Below, one piece after another: positions 35,710-47,000 of a DNA stretch of 64,000 bases; positions within the stretch are counted from its first letter, which is position 1; each line of letters starts with the position of its first letter. The DNA comes from Cryptomeria japonica. Lineage: Eukaryota; Streptophyta; Pinopsida; Cupressales; Cupressaceae. The position numbers and the translations under genes are program-made. The notes beneath the pieces are model-generated. The model did no database searches. It had not been told where the DNA came from and worked only from the letters and a program-made list of their open reading frames with translations. Location: the NCBI RefSeq assembly GCF_030272615.1, contig NC_081414.1, forward strand, positions 779,252,119-779,316,118. Reading direction: 5' to 3'.

Positions 35710-36762
35710 TGTTGGTATTTTGGATGTGTTGCACTAGTTTTGTCATTGATGTCAACACTTTTCAACACCTATTAGCACTTGGAGATCTTTGGTTATGTTC
35801 ACTAGCATGTTCAGTGACTTATGCATAGTCACTGGTATCTTGTTCACAGACGGGTTATATTGTTCCTTAGCACTTGGAATGACTTGAAGATTACTTGGTT
35901 ATATTGAAGACATTGTTTGGACACTTTTTTTGGGTGATTTGGTCATCGTTCTAATCAGGTTTACATATTTGTTGTTACTGGCAAATAGGTCTAGGTTATG
36001 GACCGACAGGCGTTATCTATTCCAGATCAGCATGACACATTATAAAGATGATTGGTTATTATTGTAAATGGATTAAGCCGACATCATGCATCACATATTG
36101 AGTCATTTGTAACTCATTTAATTTTAATATTCTTTGTAAGCCGACCTACACATTTGGTCTTAGTGTTTTGGTATATATGTAGGATCTCATTTTTGAGATT
36201 ATGTAGAAGAGTGCAAAAAGGATTGTAATAAGGTATATGCGAATATAAGAAGAGCTATACATGTAGACATCATTTGAAGATTCAAGGAAGGTATGAAGAA
36301 GACAATCCGAGCTTAATCGGTACTGAATCCAGCATATGAAGATGCTATTTTGAGCAGTACATTATCATTGGATTTAACCATCCAATTGTAGTCAGTGTGA
36401 CTCTCTTTTTGTGATTGAGCAGTGAGCTCGAGGTAGTTGGCCTTTCTGCATGTGCAAACCCCATATTATATAAATATACTATCTGCAGTAGTATCATTTG
36501 ATTGTGGGTAAGGTTTCCCACCATGGTTTTTCCCCTTATAGGGTTTCCATGTACAAATATATGTGTTATGTGTTGTGGATGTTATTTGTCTTTTTGTTTC
36601 ATGCATTAAACTTTATTGATATTATAATTAACTGTTAAACTATCAACCAACATTAAAGTTGGTTTACCGGTATTATGCACTAAGTTTGGTTAAAGTATAT
36701 TTGGGTTGAAATTAATAGACAACTGATTCACTCCCCCTCTCAGTTGCCTCCGGGACCTAATA
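35710..36762 (+). repeat. A3b 3' LTR
   Basis: 1053 bp, TGTTGGTATTTTGG to GGGACCTAATA. Hairpin ATCTCATTTTTGAGAT (36184-36199) keeps its stem; the second hairpin has decayed on one side (TCTGCATGTGCAAA, 36445-36458). Confidence 0.92.
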
Positions 36763-37297
36763 GGTATATGTGAATATAAGCAGAGCTATACATGCAGACA
36801 TCATTTGAAGATTCAAGGAAGGTTTTTGCACAAGGAAAATCAAAGCTTAACCGATACTGAATCCAACATATGAAGATGCTATTTTGAGGAGTACATTATC
36901 ATTGGATTTAACCATCCAATTGTAATCAGTGTGACTCCCATTTTGTGATTGAGCAGTGAGCTCTAGGCATTTGGCCTTTCGGCACGTGCAAACCCCATTT
37001 GTACACACATACTATCTGCAGTAGTATCATCTGATTGTGGGTAAGGTTTCCTACCATGGTTTTTTGCCTTACAGAGTTTCCACGTACAAATAACTATGCT
37101 ATGTGTTGTGTATGTTATTTTTCTTTCTGGTTCATGCATTAAACTTTACCGGTACTGTTATTAACTGCTTAACTGTCTACCGACATTAAAGTTTGGTTTA
37201 TCGGTATTATGCAATAAGTTTGGATAAGTTTATTTTGGGTTTGAAATTAATAGACAATTGATTCACACCCCCTCTCAGTTGCCTCCGGGACCTAACA
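36763..37297 (+). repeat. A3a 3' LTR, second segment
   Basis: Begins with the second GGTAT copy and continues ATGTGAATATAAGC to GGGACCTAACA, matching the right half of the A3a 5' LTR. Confidence 0.9.
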
Positions 37298-38495
37298 AAG
37301 ACAACTGAGTGGGGGCAGTGAATCAGTTGTCACGAATTACAAGAACCATTATCAATTCAAACTTTAATACCAGAACCCAAAACATTAATACCAGAATAGA
37401 AGATAAACAAATTAAGCATAAACAATAATCACAAAATAAAATCCATCTATACAATACTAGGATTTGTATGTGGAAAACCTAATAAAGGGAAAAACCATGG
37501 TGGGAAGCCTACCCACAATCAGATAATACTTATGCAGTAAGTATGTGAATTACAATGAAGGGGCTTGCACTTGTAGGAAGGCCAACAACATAGAGCACAT
37601 TGATTATCACAAAAGGAGTCTCACTGACTACATATAAATCTAGACTACAATCCAGAGAAGTGTTGAATTGCAAAAGATAGCATCTCCTATGCCTGAGTAT
37701 AGTTTCGGTTAAGCTCAATATTAGAGGATTAAATCCTCTTACATAAAACCAATTTGATCTCCAATGATCAACCAACTCTTCTTCCTGAATGAGATTACAT
37801 TATTTGCACATTACATTCCTTGACCATGACCTCTTACATATAACCATGACGATCTACAATGAGATCTTACATCTATTTATACAAAACCCTAGACCATAAA
37901 CAATCAAGTCGGCCACCAGAGAATAAACCAATTACATATTTACAAACCATGTCTTCCTTAAAACAAACAAATAATATCAACACACTAGACATCCCAGAAA
38001 TATATCCATAGGTCCTATCCACATGTTACATTAACGTTGATCCATAACCTAGATCAACGGGGACCAAGTATATGTCCATACACTACAGTAATGATCTCCA
38101 ACTGCCAAGTCCTAAAAATTATCACCAATAGAATCCTAAAACTCCATCAGAAGTTGCACCAACACCACTTATGCAATTTAGCAAAGGTCTCTATCAGGAT
38201 CTCTGCTAGTGAAACTCTCGTTGGAACTAGAAATCAATCTTCTAAGCAAGCAAGATAGCATCTGATCTCTAGACCAAAATCAATTGACCAAATATGAGTA
38301 TAAGTATCATAATCAAGTTGATTTCATCATCAGACTATACTGGAGCCTACCGAATCATTTCAGATCCAAGTTAACCAGAGACCACTTAACCTACCTTGAC
38401 TAGAAGGGTGCCGATAAAGTATCCAAATAGCTAGTGTTGGCATCAATGACATAACATCAATGCAACACATAATCAATTCCACCAAATGGCCAACA
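37298..38495 (-). repeat. C2 3' LTR, main segment
   Basis: Aligned with the C2 5' LTR (52380-53617). Hairpins on the minus strand: GATCTCATTGTAGATC (37851-37866) and the partly degraded CCTACAAGTGCAAG (37564-37577). The inner end reads GGCCAACA. Confidence 0.92.
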
Positions 38496-38814
38496 ATATC
38501 CCCCTTTGGCATTGATGGCAACACTAGATGTGAAAAACATCTAAGTACCAAGAAATGCCAAACAAGTCTCCCCCAATGGAAGACAACCAATAATCTCCCA
38601 CAAATAGCTCTAAATATCAATATCTCTGCCCTTGTAAATAATATCTCTGTAACGCTCTAAATATCACTCCCCATTTGGCATCAATGCCAGAAATCTGATA
38701 GAAATATCAGAGCAAAACATAAGCCTCTGAATCACAAAGCCGACTACTCCCCTTGAGTAGTAGCATCCCACCATCTCTAATAATGCATGCTAGACTGTTG
38801 CCAAACCGCATCAA
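38496..38814 (-). other. C2 3' untranslated part with purine tract and hairpin
   Basis: Purine tract on the minus strand, TGCCAAAGGGGGATAT (38496-38511). Hairpin AGATGTTTTTCACATCT on the minus strand (38526-38542), then several GGGGGAGA-like runs. This 319-nt stretch is the reference that identifies the three scattered C1 pieces. Confidence 0.88.
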
Positions 38815-41776
38815 TCAAGTCTCGACCGAAGGGGAAAAAATTCTCAATCTCTCTCTGAGGTACTCAAATGATTCCTTGGATAAACGTTTAGTGAAAATAT
38901 CTGCAATCTACTCTTTAGTGTTCAAATAAGCTAGTCTAACTTCATTTGCTTCCACCTTCTCCTTCAAAAAGTTATACTTGATAGATATGTGCTTTGTTTT
39001 AGAATAAAATACCAGATTCTTTGATATATCAATAGTATCAGAGTTATCATAGTGATTAACTACCTGGTGCATCACAATCCACCTTTATATCCTTCAACAT
39101 TTTCTTCATCCATAAAACTTGTGTACATTAGGTAGCAGCAGCAACATACTCAGCTTCAACAGTAGATAAAGAAGTACATGACTATTTCTCACTGATCTAT
39201 AAAACCAACGTCTTTCCAAGAAAGAAAGCTCCACCGGAAGTACTTTTTCGGTCATCAACATCTCCAGCCCATTCAGCATTTGTATATGCACATAAAGTAA
39301 AGTTATCATCCTTAGGATAACGCAAGCCATATTTTGATGTACCTTGCAAGTATCTAAAAATCTTTTTCACCACCATCTCATGATTTTCTCTAGGCTCAGT
39401 CTGAAATCTTGAAACAATACAAACAAAATTCATAATGTTAGGCCTAGTCTAAGTCAAATAAAGAAGACCTCCAATCATATATTTGTATCTTGTTGGATTT
39501 ACTGGTGCACAAACATCTTTTCTTGTCAATTTCTCACTTGTAACCATAGGAATACTTACCAGTTTAGAGTCTCCCATACCAAATTTCTTCAAAATTCCTT
39601 AGCATAATTATTTTGATAGATAAAAATACCTTTTTCAGTCCGAGTAATCTACAAACCTAAGAAAAATTTCATCTCACCAATCATAGACATCTCAAATTCT
39701 TTCTCCATATTCTTAGAAAATTCTATGCATAACTTATCTTCACCTCCAAATATATTGTCATCAACAAATACTTCAACAATCAGTATATCATCATCAATGA
39801 TTTTATAATATAAATTACTATCAGCACTACCTTTAGTAAAACCAAGCTTCAAAAGATATTTATCCAACCTTGCATACCAAGTTGTAGGTGCTTGTTTCAA
39901 TCCATATAAAGCTTTCTTTAACTTGCAAACCATATTTGTATCATCTGATAGTGAGAAACTATCAGGTTGCTCAATTTAAACTTCCTCATGAAGATCCCCA
40001 TTCAAAAATACACATTTAACATCCATCTGACAAACCTTGTAGTTTTTATAAGCAGCATAGTCAAGAAATAATCTTACAACTTCAATCCTAGCTACAGGTG
40101 CAAAATTCTCTCCATAATCAATTCCTTCTTTCAGAGAATGTCCTTTACAAACCAATGTAGCCTTATTCCTTATAACTTGACCATCCTCATTCAATTTATT
40201 ACTAAAAACCCATTTAGTTCCTATAACATTTTTTATTTTTAGGCCGAGGAACCAATGTCCATGTGTTATTTTTATCAATCTGATCTAATTCTTCTTCCAT
40301 ATCTTTCAACCAATATTCATATTTACATGCCTCAATTACTGATACCAGTTCAACTTGAGAAATTTAACATACCTCATTAGTTGTCAGGCTTTGTCTTTTC
40401 ATCACTCCATTGGTCTTATCCCCAATGATCTGATCTTCTAAATGATTCAATCTCACATACCTAAGAGTTTTCTGACTTTCTGTTCCACTTCCCAATTCTT
40501 CAGTTACTATTGAATTCTTTGATGTTGCTGGAGTAACTGGTTCAACTCTCTGATCTGGTAAAGGTGCTACCAGTTCAGATATAATCATTTCCATTGTTGG
40601 TTCTTTCTCATAAACTCTTATTTGACTTCTATTCAGCTCATCTACTTTGACATTAGCACTCTCCATAATTCTCTGTAATCTCTTGTTATAACATCTATAT
40701 GCTTTTCTTTCATTAGAATAACCAAGAAATATGCCTTCATCACATCTAGGATCAAATTTCCCAATAATATCATCTCTCCTGATATAACATTTACTACCAA
40801 AATTTTTGAAATATTTAATAGTAGGTGTATTGCCAAACCATAATTCATAAGGTGTCTTATCGGTTTCTCCTTTGATATGTACTCTGTTGAATGTGTAAAC
40901 TGTTGTTCTCAAGGCTTCTCCCCAATAGATATGTGGTAGACTAGATTCCATCATCATTGTTCTAGAAACATCCAAGATAGTTCCAGTTCTTCCTTTCCAC
41001 AACTCTATTCTGCTAAGGTGTCCGGGGAGCAGAAAATTGTCTCCTTATACCATGCTTGTCACAAAAGTTATTAAACTCACTAGATGTGAATCCACCACCA
41101 TGATCTAATCTCAAACATTTAATCTTCAATCATGTCTCGATTTCCACTTTAGCCTTAAATATTTTAAACTCTTCAAATGCTTCAGATTTTTCTTTGAGAA
41201 AAGTAACCCACATCATTCTAGAATAATCATCAATGATTAGCATAAAATATCTATCACCTTGAAAACTTTTAACTCTAACACGGCCACACAAATCAGTATG
41301 AATAAGATCAAGAACATCATTTGAATTATCTTGTAGACTCCTAAAAGAGGTTCTAACCTATTTACCCATTTGACATTCTTTACACACCAGACTATAGGGC
41401 TTCATAATCTTAGGTATATCTGTAACTACCTTAGTTGAACTGATCTTTGCAATGCAATCAAAATTCACATGACACAACCTTTTATGCCATATCCAACTCT
41501 CATCAATCTGTGTAATCAAACATGTCTTCTCACTGGAGTTTAAGTGAAATATATTACCTTTTGTTTGTGTACCGGTTACAATCTCCAAGCCAGATCTGTT
41601 AATGGTTTTGCATTTTCCATCATTGAAATGTAATTGAAATCCCTTGTCTACCAATTGTCCTGCACTCAAAAGATTATGCCTCAAACCTTCAACATAATAA
41701 AAATTTTCAGAATTGTTCTTACCATCCAATGATATAGTTCCTTTTCCTTTGATCATACATGCCTTGTCATCTCCAA
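38815..41776 (-). pseudogene. C2 pol, downstream part (integrase, RT, RNase H)
   Basis: Minus strand, starting at the right edge in the codons for GDDKACMIKGKG because transposon T splits the protease-integrase linker there. Integrase zinc motif (WHKRLCHVNF, CKECQMGK) and all three catalytic acids (HTDLCGR, LDHGGGF, VERKN) are visible, but a TAA and a frameshift fall near 41020. Further frames: 41002-40364 (core to the basic linker), 40278-39976 (RT with QMDVKCVFLNGDL), 39933-39649 (VFVDDNIFGGED, catalytic residues intact) and 39433-39197 (RNase H, CAYTNAEWAGD with Asp to Asn at TDA). The terminal stop is TGA at 38815-38817. Confidence 0.9.
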
Positions 41777-41829
41777 GGGTATGTGCAGGATCATGGTGTG
41801 CCAAAACAGGCCCTTAAGTGGCAATGGAA
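41777..41829 (+). repeat. Left terminal inverted repeat of T
   Basis: GGGTATGTGCAGGATCATGG at the tip, ending AAGTGGCAATGGAA. Compared with the right end it has one base fewer near the tip and about nine extra bases (ACAGGCCCTT region). Confidence 0.85.
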
Positions 41830-42672
41830 TTTCAAAAAATTAGAGTTATGCAACTTGACATGAAAAATTGAATAAGTTATGAAAATTATTTTTAAAATAT
41901 GTAAGAAGAGAATCTATAGAAAATTGAATTTAGTTTCTAAGCTACTAGTTGTTTTTTGAAAAAAAAAAATCCTATTTGATGAAAATTTTAAATTTCAATG
42001 TAGTGGTATTAAAATTTCAAGAAAAAGATAAGAAATAGGTGTATGTTTGACCACCCTAATCACAATCAAATCGTAATATTTTTTTATAAGATTTATAATA
42101 TAAGTATAAGACTCATGTCTGGATGTGACACATATTTTTTTATAACTTTTTATAAAGTAAATAATTATTTATGATTTTTTTACTACAGCTTTTCATAAAT
42201 TCAGAAACTCCTACATCTGAACACCTTAACTTGGTCAAAACCTTATGAAATTAATTTTAATTTTTTTTCCCTATAGTAGACAAAGGATAGGATGTGACGC
42301 ATGTTTCAGATTCAAAAAATGTTATGTGGTTTGAAAGTTATGAGTATTTTTCAATCAGTCTATCAATAAGGACTTTTGTCAGAATTCAATTAGAAAATAA
42401 ATAATAATTATTTATTAAAGTCAAAATAAGACAAGCCTTATATTGTTGGAAAACTGAGAACATCCTTAAAAAACCCTTTTCATTTTAACAATTTTGGCTA
42501 TAAAAAAAGTCGTCAGCCACCAGTGTAAAGTCTGGAAAATCAAGGAATACTGAAAAACACGTTTTTTTAGTTAACTTTCTAGGCTTCTCACTTCCAAGCC
42601 AAATCCCAAAGCAAACCTGAACCAAAAGATGGAGGGAAAATTTTATGTTTTAAAATTGGATATCCATTTTTG

Positions 42673-42710
<38 letters not shown>

Positions 42711-43015
42711 TAAATTGGGCATAACTTTTAAGTTTTATATCGAAATTTTGATTTTTTATAGGTGTTGGAAAGGTAATTAAGAGGTCTATGATATGGAATA
42801 GGTAGAGTTTCAATTTTTATTTTTATTTTTAAATAATTATAATTAATTTAAATTCATCCTTCATTTTTAAAACATAAAAAACTCATGACTTTTTCATATG
42901 ATTTCCCTATTGCATGCATTTTTGTAACAATCATCTCAAAATAAACTAAATATGTAATTAATTAATAATAGAAAATTTATGAATTTTATTGAGTCTGATA
43001 AATTTTGATAAACCA
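41830..43015. other. Left subterminal arm of T, no gene seen
   Basis: AT-rich, without a usable frame. From about 42590 it is inverted-homologous to the right arm (GGATATCCATTTTTGA and the ATAGGTGTTGGAAAGGTAATT block). The stretch 41830-42590 has no counterpart on the right, so the arms are asymmetric. A (TA)n run lies at 42675-42707. Confidence 0.7.
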
Positions 43016-44075
43016 TGTTATCTATGTTTGTTCCTTTCTCCACCTGTCTCTCCTAAACTTATCAGTCCACCTATTTGTTTCTTCTTCCCTCTCTTTTGTC
43101 CATATTTATACATCTCTATCTAGACCTATATCTCTAACTATGAATGAATACCTCATTCAATCTCTTAAGCTCTACAAGGTTCTTATATTTCTACCTCTTC
43201 ATAATTTCCTCCTCTATGTCACTCTCTTGTCCCTAGGATCTAGACTAGTCTCTCTGCAGTCTCATCTCTAGCAACAAAATTCAGAGGGGACAAGGAGAGG
43301 CGTAGGGAAGTATCAAAAAAAGGAGAGGGGGTGAGAGGTGAGAAGGAGAGATTAATTGGGGGGAAGAGAGTGTGAGAGAGAGAGCTATAGGTAATTAGGT
43401 GGAAGGCAAAGAGAGAGAGGGAGGGGGTGATTGGGGCAAAGAGAGAATGAGAGGGAGAGTTTGAGATTATTAGGGGCTAGGAGGACAGGGGGAGAGGGGA
43501 AAGTATCAAAAAAGAGAGAAGAGAGATAGGGAAAAAGGTGAAGAGAGATATAGAGTAATTAGGGGGTGGGGAGAGGGGGAGAGGAAAGTATCTATAAACC
43601 CATAGGAGGAGAGAGATGATCGAAATTGAGGGAAATAAATAATGTGAGAGAGAATTGGGTGTAATTATCGGATAAGAAGAGAGGGAGAAGAGTAAATATC
43701 AACAAAAGGAGAGAGGAAGAGATGTCGAGAGAGGTGAAGAGAGTGATAGAGAGAGGATAATTAGTGGGAGTAGAGGGGAAGAGGGAAGTATTAACAAAGA
43801 GATGGACTAGAAAGAGGGTAATCAGGGGGCTCTCTCCCCATCTCTCCCCCCTCTTCCTTTGTTGATACTCCCTCCCTCTCTCTCCCCCCTCCCCTTCCAC
43901 TAATTAATTTCTCTCTAAACCTTTCTCTTTGAACCTCTCTCCTTATCTCTCCCTCTCTCCCTTTGTTGATAATTTCTCATCCCCCCTCTCCTCCCAACAC
44001 CTAATTACCCCCAACTCTCTCTAATTCTCTCTTCCCTAAATGTCATCTCTCTATCATACTTATCCTTACCTCTAA
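43016..44075. repeat. Strand-biased CT / GA / CT low-complexity blocks
   Basis: Pyrimidine-rich 43016-43262, purine-rich (GAGAGG, GGGGAGAG) 43278-43829, pyrimidine-rich (CTCTCTCCC) 43830-44075. The switch at 43829/43830 makes a long mirror-like inverted purine/pyrimidine junction. Open frames here are compositional only. Confidence 0.9.
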
Positions 44076-44081
44076 CTTTAC

Positions 44082-47000
44082 CATATGACCCCTTAGGTAT
44101 TGTTAGGGGTCATATTATATCCTAATGAGTCATATAGTGTCCTATGAACTCTTAAGACACCATATGATGTTGTTAGGGGTCATATGGTGTGCTAGGGGTT
44201 CATATTGTGTCTTAAAGGGTCATATGGTGTGCTAAGGGTTCATATTATGTCTTAAAGGGTCATATGGTGTCTTATGACCTCTTATAACACCATATGACTC
44301 CTTAAAACACTATATCATGTTGTTATGGGTTGTATGGTGTCCTAAGGGGTCATATGGTATCCTATGACCGCTTAGGACACCATAAGGTGTTGTTAGGGTT
44401 TGTATGGTGTGCTAAGGGGTCATAAGATATCATATGACCACCATGGACGCCACATGACCCCTAAGGTATCGTTAGGGGTCATATTGTGTTCTAAGGGGTC
44501 ATGTATGGTGTCATATGACCCCTTAGGACACCATATGGTATCATCATGGATTATATAGTGTCATAAGGGGTCATATGGTGTCCTATGATCCCTTAGGACA
44601 CCATGCAACCCCTTCATATAACATCATATAACCCCTTCCCACACCATATGACCCCTTAGGTATCGTTAGGGGCCATATTGTGTCCTAAGGGGTCATATGG
44701 TGGCTCGTGACACCATGTAACCCCTTAGGACACCATATCATGTCGTTATGGGTCTTCTTGTGTTCTAAGGGGTCATACAGTGTTATATGACCCCTTAGGA
44801 TACCATATGACCCCTTAGGACACAATATGGTGTCTTAAGGGGTTGTATGGTGTCCTAAGGGGTCATATGGTGTCTTATGACCCCTTAGGTGTCATCAGGG
44901 GTCGTATTGTGTTCTAATGGGTCATATGGTGTCCTATGACCCCTTAGGACACCATATGACCCCTTGGGACACTATATGGTGCTATGGGTCGTATGTTATC
45001 CTAAGTGGTCATATGGTGTCTTATGACCCCTTAGGACACCATTTGGTGTTTTTATGCGTCGTATGGTGTCCTAAGGGGTCACATGGTGTTCTATGACACC
45101 TTAGAATACCATATAACTCTTAGGACACCCTATGGTGTCATTAGAGGTTGTATGTTGTGCTAAGGAGTCATACGGTGTCCTATGACCCCTTAGGTGTCGT
45201 TGTGGTTTATTTTATGTCCTAAGGGGTCATATTGTGTCCTATGGAGGTATATGGTGTCCTATGACCCCTTAGGACACTATATGATGTCGTAAGGGGTCAT
45301 ATTACGTCCTAAGGGATCATATTGTGTCTTATGACCCCTTAGGACACCACATGGTGTCGTTATGGGTCATGTGGTGTTCTAAGGGGTCATATGGTGTTCT
45401 ATGACCCCTTAAGATACCATATTATGTTTTTATGTGTCATATGGTCTCCTAAGGGGTCATATGGTGTTCTATAACCCCTTAGGACACCATATGACCTCTT
45501 AGGATACCATATGGTGTCATTATGCATCGTATGGTGTCCTAAAGGGTCATATGGTGTCTCATGAACCTTTAAGACACCATATGACACCTTAGGACACCAT
45601 ATGATGTTGTTATAAGTCTTATGGTGTTCTAAGGGGTCATATGGTTGTCTACGAGCCTTTAGGACACCATATGATGTTGTTAGGGGTCATATGGTGTGTT
45701 AAGGGGTCATATGGTATCCTATGACCCCTTAGGTATTGTTAGGGGTCATATTGTGTTCGAACGGGTCATATGGTGTCCTATGACCCCTTAAGACATCATA
45801 TAGTGTTGTTGGGGGTTGTGTGGTGTCCTAAGGGGTCATATTGTGTCCTAAGGGGTCACAAGACATCGTATGACCCCTTAGACATCATATGATCCATTAG
45901 GTTTTGTTAGGGCTCATACTATGTCCTAAGAGGTCATATGGTGTCCCATGATCCTTTAGGACACCATATGACCCCTTAGGACATCATATGGTATCATTAT
46001 GGTCTTATGGTGTCCTAAGGGGTCATATGGTGTTCTATAACCCCTTAGGACACCATATGACCCCTTAGGACATTATATGACCCCTTAGGATACCATACGA
46101 CCACTTGGGACATTATATGGTGTTGCAAGGAGTCGTATGGTGTCCTAAGGGGTCATATGGTGTGCTATGAACCCTTAGGACAGTATATGACCTATTAGGT
46201 GTCATCAGGGGTCTTATTGTGTCCTAATGGGTCATATGGTGTCATATGACCCCTTAGGATACCATTTGGTGTTGTTATGTGTCGTATGGTGTCCTATGAC
46301 CCCTTAGGTGTCATTAGGGTTTATTTTATGTCCCAAGGGGTTGTATTGTGTCCTATGGGTTCATATGGTGTCTTATGACCCCTAAGGACACTATAAGATG
46401 TCGTTAGGGGTCATATTATGTCCTAAGGGGTCATATTGTGTCTTATGACCCCTTAGGACACCACATGGTGTCATTGTGGGTCATATGGTGTTCTATGACC
46501 CCTTAGGACACTGTTTTTATGTTGTTATGGGTCGCATGGTCTCTAAAGGGGTCATATGGTATCCTATGACCCTTTAGGACACCATATGGTTTCATTATGC
46601 ATTGCATGGTGTCCTGAGGGGTCATATGGTGTTCTATTACCCCTTAGGACACCATATGGTGTCATTAAGGGTCGTATGGTGTGCTAAGGGGTCATATGGT
46701 GTTCTATTACCCCTTAGGACACCATATGCTGTCATTAAGGGTCGTATGGTGTGCTAAGGGGTCATATGGTGTCCTATGACCCTTTAGAACACCATATGAC
46801 CCCTTATGGGTCATATGGTGTTCTATGACCCCTTAGGACACAATATGACCCGTTAGGTGTTTTTAGGGGTCATATTGTGTCCTAACGGTTCATATAGTGT
46901 CCTACGACCCCTTAGGACAACATATGGTGGTTTTTGCGATTGTATGGTGTGCTAAGGGGTCATAATGTGTCCTAAAGATTCCTAAGACATCATATAACCT

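Larger units (their letters stand above)
30071..36762 (+). mobile_element. Copia-type retrotransposon A3b inside the A3a 3' LTR
   Basis: Plus-strand family-A element of 6692 bp. TSD GGTAT at 30066-30070 and 36763-36767; removing it restores the A3a LTR text AAGGTATATGTGAATATAAGC. The first bases of its 5' LTR have mutated (TCTTTTTATTTTGG instead of TGTTGGTATTTTGG) and the last LTR base pair set reads CCTAATA, so the ends are no longer canonical TG...CA on the left. Confidence 0.92.
23880..37297 (+). mobile_element. Copia-type retrotransposon A3a with 5-bp TSD
   Basis: Plus-strand family-A element: 5' LTR 23880-24956, internal 24957-29524, 3' LTR 29525-30070 joined to 36763-37297 across A3b. 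TSD AAGAC at 23875-23879 and 37298-37302. Joining those flanks rebuilds the outer end of the C2 LTR (AAAAGAC followed by AACTGAG), which confirms the assignment. Coding capacity is destroyed by stops and frameshifts. Confidence 0.93.

Noticed and set aside
36740-37302. Tandem or solo family-A LTR next to A3b
   Set aside because: The GGTAT and AAGAC duplications show it is the second half of the A3a 3' LTR split by A3b.
41358-41804. Frame starting in the transposon end (MAHHDPAHTL...)
   Set aside because: The first ten residues are the T terminal repeat read through into C2 integrase; a chimeric start, not a gene.
43592-43900. Minus-strand frame of 102 codons
   Set aside because: Lies across the GA/CT switch; composition only.
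45399-45587. Minus-strand frame of 62 codons in the satellite
   Set aside because: Periodic peptide from the 21-bp monomer (a multiple of three keeps frames open by chance).
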